From NCBI GenBank assembly GCA_025267735.1, contig CM046303.1, positions 39,879,380 to 39,943,379 of the forward strand: 64,000 bases of DNA, in the 5' to 3' direction. The translations under genes and the position numbers were made by a program. The stretch is from Mactra quadrangularis (lineage: Eukaryota; Mollusca; Bivalvia; Venerida; Mactridae). Shown one piece after another: positions 1-11,400 of this stretch; position 1 is the stretch's first letter; every line of letters begins with the position of its first letter. Under the pieces are notes generated by a model. It was not told the origin of the DNA and searched no databases. It was given only the letters and a program-made list of their open reading frames with translations.

Positions 1-478
1 TTACAGTTTTGGGAGTTTTATGGCATTAATGAATGTTTTACTTTCCATCATATGTCAACCTTGGCCAGTGGTCTAGGTGTAACAATATAAGTTTTAAATA
101 ATCATAATGATTCAATCTATCACTTACATACATGTGATAATTATGTCGTCCAAATTGATTTCTCCCCACCTATAAATATATTACACAACTGCAAGAGTAA
201 CAGGATAAATCTAAGGCTCATATAAAACAAATTTTCTTGGTTTAGTTTTGTTTAGTAGCCAAAACAATTACTAGATCTGGAACCTGTTTATTAAAAAAAT
301 CATTTTGCCACAATAGAGTGTTTCAATGCAACTTTGAATGACAAACTTTGTCATAGTATCTGTTAGATGTACAACAGGATTATGATGCAAAGTCCTTTAT
401 GTAGTATACTTGAATTTATGTGATTAGTAAATAATTCAATGCATTTATAATGGTAGGATTATCAGTGTTGTACACAGA
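1..478. other. Downstream flank, no gene seen
   Basis: AT-rich sequence with no coding signal or recognisable repeat. Confidence 0.5.
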
Positions 479-856
479 AAGGTTGTGTTTGATTGGCGAG
501 ATCTGAGTAATTGGTGTACTTCGATCTCTGAAAAATTGAATCAAGCGTTTCAGATCACACGCTCTCAGAGTACTCCAAATACACTTGCTTTTAGGTGGTG
601 TAAGAGGAGTGTGACGTAATTAAGGTGGTGGAAACGAGACCCATATTTGAATGTGAGGATTGCAAATATTGTTTTTGACCATATTTTATGTCAGATTGTC
701 GTCATACTCTTTTGATGAACTGCTGTCATGTAACAAAAAGCATCTTGTAACTTTTTCCATCAGTCTGTTGTTCTGCATCAAAATTGGGATATTTGATTCA
801 TCGGTGCTTGCAGAATAGACCGGAGTTCTTGGAGTAGACCGAATCAAACACGCCCT
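479..856. mobile_element. Candidate MITE with GTGTTTGATT ends
   Basis: The left end (ggttgtgtttgattggcg) and the reverse complement of the right end (agggcgtgtttgattcgg) share about 12 of 16 bases. This resembles termini of PIF/Harbinger- or hAT-type MITEs. No clear target duplication. Confidence 0.4.
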
Positions 857-1317
857 AAGACAAACGTTGACAATGATCATTATTTATTGTTTAGGAACTG
901 TAGAATTGTGCTGTGTGTTAATTATGACAATTCCAGATATCTTTGTTTTGTTTTTATATATCTCACATTTTGCAATATTGATTATTATGTTTAAGCATTA
1001 TGTTAGTGGTATGTGTTTAAAATCATGCATGTTTTTTAACTATTTTTGTTATACAGAAATTCAAACATAAAAAACATTTATTTATTGATCAAAAGTTACA
1101 TTGATTATTTTTTGTGTTTTAATCAGAAAAATAAATTGTTGGCTGGAACTAAGTTGTTCTGTTTCCTTTTGTGTTTTACACAGTATATTAACAGTTTATC
1201 TGTTATAATACATTGGCCTGTATTCCTGATTAGGGTTATTAAATAGTATCCTTATGAGAAAAAAATCAATCTTGGTGATTCAGAAAATAACACCTATGTC
1301 TTATATTCAAGAAGAGG
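857..1317. other. AT-rich flank, no gene seen
   Basis: Short open frames only, low complexity, no homology recognised. Confidence 0.4.
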
Positions 1318-2350
1318 TATAGTCGAACAATATTAACCTAAGCTTGAACTACCGTATTATTAGGGCTCTATATCGGTCAGAATGATAGATACGATATTCG
1401 TATCGATACAAAATGATCGATATATCATATGATATTTTAATAATATATAGATTTTTTTATAAAACAACAAAACAGTGAATTATTATTTCAATTGTAGTGG
1501 CACTATACTACTAATTGCACTGTCTTATTAACACTTTAAATGTTAAAATATACGCCGTTTGCATGTTTTTAAGAAATATCATTGCATCCAGTGAGTCTTG
1601 GTCTAGACATGATTTTTCTGCTGGCAGGATGTCTCCTTAAGATGAAAATACCCGTTTAGAAGCTACAAAAGTGGCCTGAGCAAGCAACTATTAAGTAGCT
1701 TATATGCGTAAATGTGGAAAGCTTTACCAGTTTTTTAAAGCAAATGATTAGAATGTCTTGGCATGTCTCTCTAAGCTTTCAATTCTTTATCGGTCATTTT
1801 TTAAAAGCTTCTACTGTTGACAGAAGAAACTGATTGGTCATCACTCATCAGCATCAATTAAAAAAGCCTTCATCAATGTTTTGGCTCTCTTATGTGATGG
1901 TTCACCAATTTCACTTTAGTCTTTCACTTAAATACTGATTGTTGGTTCCCGGACTAATTGAAGATGAAAGTACATATGAAGGACATTCTAACAGCAACAG
2001 TTTCTTCCCTTTGATTGAAAAGAACGTACCATTGCGTAACATGTGTAAGACATTGCGGAATAGGCTGCCATATTATGTGATAGTTCGGCCACAAATAAGC
2101 CCAAACAAAACCGGAAGCAGTAGAATCAATGACGTCTATGAGTAGAATGTTGATTTGGCGATACAAAATATCAACTGATTTGCAAGCCATGGATTTTATT
2201 TGTATGACCGTCATGGATCGATATTTTGTTCGATACGGAAACGTACGATTCGATATATCTATCGAACCTACAATACCGGTATTCGATATATATCGTATAC
2301 CGGTGTAGAGCCCTACGTATTATAATAATTAATCATTTCACTTACATTAC
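1318..2350. mobile_element. MITE-A end, interrupted by a hAT element
   Basis: 1318-1360 matches the right terminus of MITE-A (copies at 21615 and 30507, reverse complement). The match resumes at 2316 (aataattaatcatttcactt). The 955 bp between is the hAT insertion listed separately. Confidence 0.75.
1361..2315. mobile_element. hAT element, 955 bp, with 8-bp target duplication
   Basis: Termini tagggctctatatcggt and (reverse complement) tagggctctacaccggt form a 17-bp TIR with two mismatches. Flanks are the 8-bp direct repeat cgtattat (1353-1360 and 2316-2323), the size typical of hAT. The minus strand at about 1570-1760 has decayed segments loosely like a hAT transposase C-terminus, but no intact ORF. 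Confidence 0.85.
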
Positions 2351-4298
2351 CATAAATACTCAGTTGTAAGGCACCCTCGCCTGTAAGATGCACCCCCCTC
2401 TTTAAGACTCGTCACTTTGGAATTTTATGTGAACCCTTGTATTAGACGAGGCCATATTTTGACAAAATATATCACATGATTCACTCTAAACACTTGACTT
2501 ACTCTCATGTAGGAATGTAAATACTCGAATATTCTAGTCAACTCAGGCATAGTTTGTTATCAAGTATTAATAATTTTACAGCATATTTAGTTTCACAAAA
2601 TAAACGCTTCTATGTATCATTCCCACCTTGGGCCCGGCAAATGATAATGTATATAACTTCTGTAGTCTGGCTTCAGATGCTGGCTTTTATTGTACCAACA
2701 CCCTTGCTTTTTCTGAACCATTTCATGTTAGTTAAGTCATGTTTGCTGGTAATGAAACCAAACCTAGGAAATGTCCTTTTTAAACATTAGATGTTGCTGT
2801 AATGAAAGGCAAGGAAGTCTAAGTAATACATTTTACCTATGTTACCAAGATATACAAGATCAACTTAAACACACAAGGGCAATATGCAAGTTTACAGACT
2901 GGTTGGTCAGACTGAGGAAGGTACTAAATCCCCGGCACTTACTGTAAATGTATTGCTTAAATAAACATTTGCCAGTCTGTCTGCAGTAAATTAAAATATG
3001 ACGTCATAAATGGTCAATAAAATTGACTACTGGCTGAGCTTTCCTTGACTATGGGACATATACATGGACTGGGTGACGTCACATCAAATATAGAGGATGT
3101 TAAATGACGTGAATATAGAAAGATTACTAAATATTGAACTTGCTAATTTAACTTTATTATGAATAACTAAACTGAATTAAACAACAACAAAATATTAATT
3201 AATGTCAGAAGACTAAATACCTATAGTTTTAACAATGACTGAAGATATAAATTTTTAGAGGAAATGCTACAAAAATGATATTAATTTTTTTAAAATAGCA
3301 AGAGTACCTGTACCAATATATAACATAATGTCCCCAGACAATGTCTATCTGACATTTAAGAAATTTGGTAACCAAAAGTTTTGAAATCAGTGAATGCCAA
3401 TTTGAGCTAATCAATATAAAGAATTTACTAAGCAAGGTAATTTCTGTCTAAAGATTGAAATGAAATGTTAAAGGATTCTCATGCTTTAGGGTGGACAAGG
3501 TTTAAATCTAAATTGTCCAATAGACATTAGCCCAGAAACCCATAACAACCCAAGTTCTGTTACTGGTACAGGCATAAACTTATTGATAAGTTTTACATTG
3601 ACAAGTTTTCTCAAGACATTTGACAGACAAAAATATAATTGTTGATTTAAATGTTAATTTGCACAATGATGTCAATTTTTTTTATCAAACAAGCATGTCT
3701 ACAGGTAAGGTAAATCTCCATGCCAAGTTTGAATTCAAAAGGTTAAGGGTACTAAAGTAAAGAAACTTTGAAACCAAATGATCCAAAATCCACGGGTTAG
3801 GACAAACACTTGCTAAGTTTTAATTCATATAGTTAAGGGATTGTCTAATAATTTGGTATACAGAGCAGCCCTTTATGGAACAAAATTAATACTCTGCACA
3901 TCAACAGCTTTAGGTATTTCCCTTAGGCTTTATTTTAATCAAATTCAACCTATACAGAGCAATGATCTCTTAACTGCAACATACTTAATTGTTTCCCCTG
4001 GACGTTTTTCAAGAGAGGTTATATAAGGTTTGGTTTTTACCTATCAACAGACGTACAAACCAACCAACCTACTAATTTACCATGGGTGCTTGCACAACAA
4101 TATTCATCCATTGGTTGGAAAGGAATTAATGATTATTAGTAATTTAAATTACTTGATATGAGCCTGTGGCCATTAATCTATAAAATATTGTCATTGAGTC
4201 ATAAGCAAAAAATAACTGGCATTTTTTCAGAAGACTACAAAAAACTAATAGCCATTGCTACCTATCTTTTTTATTACAAACATTGTTCATGATTTTAT
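2351..4298. other. Non-coding AT-rich flank
   Basis: No coding signal. Two full palindromic TGACGTCA sites lie at 2999-3006 and 3074-3081. Otherwise nothing recognised. Confidence 0.4.
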
Positions 4299-4576
4299 TT
4301 ATTTATTGGAGTTAATGCCGTGTCAACACAATTATAGGTCATTTTACGACGTCCAGCGCACCTAACCTAGCTTTCCTGGACTCTTGTCTATAACCAGTAC
4401 TCACCCTTCCACAAGGCCGGAAACTTCTCCATATTATCTAATCAATGGAGGAAAATTGACATTATTGTCTAATTTTCATGGAAGGGTATAACCTCCCCGG
4501 GTGGTATTCGAACCTGCACCCCCTCGGGCACGAGTATCCAAATCCCGGCGCGCTACCAACTGCGCTATTGACCCGG
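4299..4576 (-). repeat. SINE family 1 (tRNA-headed), minus strand
   Basis: Read on the minus strand, a tRNA-like head (A-box-like agcgcagttggtagcgcg, B-box-like ggttcgaat) is followed by a body ending in cctaggt, tgacctataattgtg, and a short AT tail. Related copies lie at 22345, 23874, 48786 and 54426. Confidence 0.8.
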
Positions 4577-4674
4577 GTTTTCATGATTTTAGAAAAATAT
4601 ATTAATAAATTACAATTTTAATTACCGGTACAAAAGGAAGTGAAGAGCATTTTCTCTCGCCAATTTTCTCTCAA

Positions 4675-4739
4675 CAATATAATGTTCTATCTAGAAAGAT
4701 GATATAACAACAATTTTCACTTGTCTTTGTTTGTTTTTG
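4675..4739. repeat. 65-bp direct duplication, copy 1
   Basis: Identical over 65 bases to 5522-5586, which is inside the last intron. This copy lies beyond the stop codon. Confidence 0.9.
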
Positions 4740-4844
4740 ATTAAACCCAAATTATAAAGACTTTCATAATATAGAATAACACCTCCATAACACACAATCA
4801 GATGAATACATGTGAGTAAATACTTTTTTGATGATAACAAAATA

Positions 4845-4850
4845 TTTATT
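4845..4850 (-). terminator. Alternative poly(A) signal AATAAA
   Basis: Canonical AATAAA on the minus strand about 520 bases past the stop. It would give a longer 3' UTR that includes part of an AT-rich tract. Confidence 0.3.
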
Positions 4851-5294
4851 TATATGAAATAACCTTTTATAACCCACAAATATGATTATATAAACATACA
4901 AGTAAAGTTTGTACAAAAAAAACAAAGCACTGTTCATATAAACAGTACAATGAACTAATCCATGACAGGGGATGCTTAGGATGGCAATAACATAAATCAT
5001 TTTGATACATTTTATGAGTGTCTTGACAGTGTAACGTAAAGCCTTCCACCATTACAAGCACGATTGACCAAGGGTTGGTGGTATATCTGCCATGCTAACT
5101 TTGTTAAAATGAATTATACAACTTTAATTATCAATACTGCCTACCTCTGAAATGGATTATTTCATTCTTAATGTTTACGCTAACATGTTTTGTTTTTTTG
5201 CATGAACTATACTATTTGTTGTACCCATATCATTAAATTCATAAGTATGTAAAAAGAGCACATATTTGAAAACAAATGTCCTCAGCTAGGTTCA

Positions 5295-5300
5295 TTTAAT
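5295..5300 (-). terminator. Candidate poly(A) signal ATTAAA
   Basis: ATTAAA on the minus strand about 71 bases after the stop codon. A canonical AATAAA lies further on at 4845-4850. Which one is used cannot be told from sequence. Confidence 0.4.
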
Positions 5301-5370
5301 ATACTGTTAATACAAGTAAAGAACATTGCACTTATGGAATACTATTATTCAACAGTTCAAGGAGCTAACG

Positions 5371-5496
5371 TTATTTATCAGGTTCCAATTGACATAATAC
5401 AGCATTGATTGTATCAGATATTTCATTTCTCATTTCATACAGGAATTGCTTATGTCCAGTATTCAATATATGAACAGATACACCTCCAGTGTATAC
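5371..5496 (-). CDS. Exon 26: last coding exon, TE triad His and stop codon
   Basis: 126 bp including TAA at 5371-5373; residues 1940-1980. GGVSVHILNTGHKQFL aligns with FASN GKVSVHVIEGDHRTLL, so the triad His is kept (His1954) although Ser and Asp are not. The protein ends CQLEPDK, close to the usual FASN end. Acceptor tacatttcag. Confidence 0.93.
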   Translation of the reverse strand, partial: VYTGGVSVHILNTGHKQFLYEMRNEISDTINAVLCQLEPDK

Positions 5497-8400
5497 CTGA
5501 AATGTACAATATATCAAATATCAATATAATGTTCTATCTAGAAAGATGATATAACAACAATTTTCACTTGTCTTTGTTTGTTTTTGTTGGGTTTAACGCC
5601 GTAGCAACACATTATGTAGGATATATAACGGTGGTCAGTCAACCTACTCACTTCTCCTGAAATGGCTAAATCTCTGGATTTAGCGGTTAACCAACTACTA
5701 AGCGCAAACTTTTGTCAGTGACTGACAACTGCCCTACATAATAAAAAATCATTGGTAGGAGGGAGAATGGCTGTAGAAATAATTTCATGACCAAGCTCCA
5801 CAAAAGTATGCCCTGCCCAGGAATCAAACCCACAACCCCTCGATCAGTAGACTTGTGTGCTTCCAACTGAGCTAGCCGAGCGGCTTTCACTAATCTAAAT
5901 AATGGTTTTTTTCACAATAAATATTTCAATTATATTAATCACACATTTCAAAATTAAAGTGAATATCAAAATCAACTCCCTTAAGGTTCATGTAAAGTCT
6001 TGGTTAAGTGCAAAATATTAGTAAAAAAAATAGCTCTAGTTCTGTCCTATTTCCACCAACACCATTGTTTTATATATCAAACTGTATCTTATGAAACATA
6101 CAAAGTGATGCTAGTCATTAATTACAACAAACTATTTAACAAAAGAAGCATTTGCAAAATTGATGTTGCATAAAAAAATACTAAATTATAATATCAAAAT
6201 TTTCTTGCTACAAAATTTAACATTAAATCCTTTACAGAACATTATAGTACATATTCCAATGAAGGTACTGCAATATTTATAACCTCAATCAAAATTAAAA
6301 GAATGTCATTTTAAAGGTAATGATACAAACCTTAGATAAGAAGTAGTCACTTGGTGTTTTGACATCTTTTGGACGACCTCTACCTCTGATCAATGTCATC
6401 TTACCCTTATATTTACTACATGGTTTGTAGTCACCAACTAACATGTATGTGATGACATAATGTAGAATCTTTGAGTTGAGCTCACTGAGTGATAAACTAT
6501 TAGATTTCTTCTCAGATCTCAACCAATGAAATACATGAGGGGCAAGTGAGGCAACTTTCTCTTTCAACGTTAGTTCTTCACTTTCAAATACCTCCAAAAT
6601 CTAAAACAAAACAGAGAATAGTACAGAATGTGCAATATGTTTGTTACAGATAATCACTAAGCAACAATCAAACTATTCATATTAAATGCTCTCACTGTAA
6701 GGAGAGCTTACAATGAAATATGGAGCTTATATACATATGTGAACCATAAGGCCATGCCAAATGGGAATTCTGTTAAGCGTCAACTCAAATTTGACAAACC
6801 TAGGTGCCTATTCACAAAAACACAACCGAAATCGAAAACACAAATATTTTTTACGACAAAAAGATGCATTTTATATTGTTTTTAATAGAATAACATCCAA
6901 TAACAATATTAATGACGTGGTTATGATAAATTGCTAACGTTGAATAACACGTTGCTGAACACAATTTTCCTGAATTAAATTGTCGTATTGAATCCCGGAA
7001 CATCGGAATTATTTAAGAAAAAATTTTACCAACAATTTTGTTTTTTATTTTGACTGAGGACTCCAAAACCTACGCGCACGCAGACACTTAACAAAATTCC
7101 GATATGGCATGGCCTAATTAAAGACCTGAAATAGCACTTACAAATGACAAGAGCTCTGCTGGGCAGGACATATGACATACATATACCTTTATGGCACATA
7201 CCTGTCAAGGATTGCAAGAGTCAAAGAGTGCGGATTGGATTCCTAGGGGCAGTTGCCCCTGGCAGGGGAACTCTCTCAGCAGAAGCTAACAGTGTATTAC
7301 TTTATTGATGATTTTCTTGAAAATATGATTAAAATCATTGCATATTGAGCTGACAACAAACATGTATATTTTTGCATAACATTTATGGCATCAGTTTCAC
7401 TGCATCCTTGCAGCAAGTGACAACACTCTCAAATCTTCAAGATTAACAAGAAGAGTTAGCATTCATTACTCACAGCAAGAAGTTACACAAGATTGTTTAT
7501 GTCAGTAATAATGAAGATCAAACCATTATAACAAAAATAGTACAAATTAAAAAAAAAAATTTAATATCTATGAATTTGAATAAGAAGTTTGATTCTGTGT
7601 GTAAGAAAGTGATTTTTGTTCTAAATGACACTATGAGTTTCAGGCTGAATGCGCGAGACTTGACATGTATGAAGACATTGACTCCAAAGCAATAGAATTG
7701 TTTATAAGAAACAACCAATAATATTTAGTTAATGAAGGAAAAAATATTGTAAATTTATCATTTGAAATGTTTTGTTCTGTTTACAAATCAAGACGAGTCA
7801 ACCTTTGAGGCATGGGCCCCACACTTAATGAGGTTTGCTTGTTCCCTCCAACCTTTTTCTAACAAAATCCCTGTAACAATGTGTTGTGGACTAACACTGA
7901 ATTTACAATGAAATATTACCATAAATGTATACAGTGTGATATCTTACCTGAGTAGTTACATGATCAGAGATATGTGTATACAAATCTATGTAAGTTAACA
8001 AAGCTTCAACTTCTTTATCTACCTCATCTTGTTTTGTATACATATCTTGATAGTAACAGATCTCATCATTCAATGCTACATACTTCATAGATCCTTCTAT
8101 ACAGACAATATGTTTGATAACATCCAAATCAAAGGATTGTAGTTGTAGAGCCATTTCTATAGCAACAGCACATGCCATCTTGTGTCCAATCAGAACAAAT
8201 GCTTCTAAATTGTTATTCAGGAACAATTGCTGTAAGTGGAGGAAACATTTTATGTTTATACAAAGACTGTAAGTACTGTATGCTTATTCCTCATTGCTAG
8301 GATACCAAATTCACATGATATCTGAGGGCAATACCTTACAAAGATTTGTTTATTAAAAAAGTTAAAGAAAATGGCAAGAACCAAAAAATAAGGATGAAAA

Positions 8401-11400
8401 AAGTATAAATATTATGTTGAATATCAAGGGCTGAATGAAACACTATTGTAACTCCATTTGAATACAAAGGGAGTTGCAATAGCGTGTCATTCAGTCCTTG
8501 ATATAACATGGACCTTAGAGCTAAAAGTCAAGGTCTTACAACCTATTGCATAGTGAGAAAGTTTTATAGCTGAGACAAAAGATCAGGACAAGTTTACGAT
8601 TTTACATGATTTAGAATCTGTGGTAGGAGAGGGACTGGCCATAGAAATTATTTCATGACCAAGCTCCACGAAAGTATGCCATGCCCGGGAATTGAACCTA
8701 CCAACTGAGCTAGCCAGGCAGTTTTTATGTTTGAGATTAGGCCACTCCTTTTTTATTTTTTGGTCTACAAAAATTGTCCTGAAAAAGGTCCATTTGGTGG
8801 TCGAAAAAAAAAAAAAAGAAGGAAAAAATTCATTTCGTTTCTTAAAACATAGTATTTGGGCATAGCAACGGATGGTTCCCCTACCTTTCCTGATGAGGTT
8901 AGACTTAAAGGTCAAAAACTTTTACGGAAAAAATACTAAACTTGTTATGATATGTGCCTTATTTAGTTCATATTCATTCCATTGATTTTAACCAGGTTAG
9001 GACCATTTTTTTAGGAGTTTCAATGTACAGCAGAAAGGCAGTTACCAGGACAATGCCATTTATATATATTTTTTGAGGCTCAATATATGTGGGGCTCATA
9101 GTTCTCAGTAGGATTTAACAAAGAGGAGTCCAGTTATTCCAATGATATCATATATCATCGGAGCAGTAGCCCAGTGGTAGGACGTGCGCTTAAAGATTAT
9201 GGTCCTGGGTTCGAACTCCACCAGGGGCACTGCTTATTTCCTGGAGCAAGAAATTTACCTATGATTGCTTCACTTCACCCAGTTGTAATTGGGTACCTAT
9301 GAGGGTGAAAATATTCTGTTGCGCCAATATGTGGGCTGCACTAAGCAAAGTAAAAGACTCCCAAGGGAGACTGATAGATAGATTCCACTAGCCAGATTAC
9401 AAGTCAATGAATGTGTATAAGCATGAAACTTAGACTATAAAATGCCAACTTTTATATAAAAACATTAACTTTATAGTTTCTGTCATTGTTGGGAAATAAG
9501 GCCATCATCGGAAATGGCCATATCGATGTATCACTGATTCTTAACAGGCAATCCTATATTGATTCCCAGTTTGGAATATCGTTACAATCTAGCATTTTAT
9601 AAAGCTATAAAATAAATAAAGGTGAAGTTTAATTTAACATCCCTGCGTTGTATTTATCCTTTTTTACATATCTGAGTTTTCATGTTTTCTATTAAGTATT
9701 AAAAACAAGAAATTACAGTTTGTTTTAGTTTGTTTTATGTCTGTAACAACTTTTAACATCACTCATAACATCATTATGGGACATCATACAGAATATGACT
9801 GGAGTTCTAGCAGCTTCTATTACACTCCTTGTCTGACTTGATATTTTAATGTATCACCAATAACTACCTTTCAATATATTGCTACAAAATTTTATATCAA
9901 TGGCAGCTCTTTTGGCAAACAGACCCATGTATAAAATTACATACACATTGGTAATGCCTATGCTGTTACTCAAATCTTGTTTTACATGTTGTCCAGCTGA
10001 CAAAATGACACCCGAGTTCTAAGACTCACAATATTAGAAATTTTGAATGTAAACAAATTTGTCTATTTAATCTAAAGTACATTTGCTGTTCATACAATAT
10101 GAACATTCAATTTAAAACTTCCAAGATAACTGTATAAATTTAGAATCAGTTCTGCTGACATCATCATGGACCAAACCTGTTAACTTTGGTGTATAAGTAA
10201 AGTCTCAATGTTATTGGGTAAATTATAAAGAGATAGGCTCAACAACATACAACTGCTCAATATAATTAAGTCATCCAAAATGTGTACCAGCATCCCTATA
10301 AAATATTAATGGACCAGTCCTGTTGACTTTTTGGAGTATACATAAAGTTAAAATATTATTTGTGAAATAAGGGATTGACTCAACAACAAACAACTACTCC
10401 AAGTACTTAAGTCATCATGAATGAGGATTTTATAGTCAGCACCCCTATGATAATAATAGACCTAATCTGTTGACTTTTGAGTGCATAAATACAGGCTTGT
10501 CATTTGGGCAAATTATGCTATAGACTAAACAAGAAAGAACTGCAACATGCTAATATACCTAAGTTATCCAGAAGATTGCAATTAGAATCTGCACACCTCT
10601 TAAACGAAAATGGACTTAACCTTTTGGTGTTATGCAAAATACAGCTTTAATTTAAATGAGACTGTTTGAGTATTTTGGTGTAATACATGTAACAGTAGAA
10701 TGTGAAATCTTCTACCCTGTCTTAATTACCTGTTTGTCATCAGTAGTAGTGTTAACACAGCAGGGGAACATATGACGTCACATATCTGTGTTGAGTTGAT
10801 GCAGACACTAAGTCTACGTCACTGTTCAACCGAGTCTGATGTTAAATCAATTTAAGGTGTATCATGTGTTAAACTCGGTGTTTAAGTTAAAGTGGTTAAC
10901 ATGCATTGCATTTACGTATTCATTTTGTAATTAAATATAAACTAGATAGAATTTCTAGGATTAAGAAGAACAAAGGAACAGAGGCTTGTGTCTTTATCAT
11001 TGCTTGTGACGTATGTTAACATGACTGATTTGTTACAATTCTAGTAAAGTTATAGTGATAAATGTTGATATTTAGACATCAAATTATTGAATTACTCTAT
11101 AAAACTTCTTGGTCGAGTGCCAAAAAATTGACTTTGAAAAAATGTTTGTTTCGACGATTATTTTCCTGTGGCATTTTATTATTTTGTTTACTCTCAAAAT
11201 AGAGTTAGTGTTTTTTTTCCCAAAAATGGTCTGGGTTTTTTTCATTTTCATGGATTTTTTGGTCGGTCAGAACAACAAAAAATAAATCAAGAGCACCGCT
11301 AGGCGGAGCATTATATGCCCGAAAGTGTTTTTTTTAGTTAAGATGAAGCATTTGTAAGACATGAGAATATTTCATATGAATATTATATTATGAATAACTG

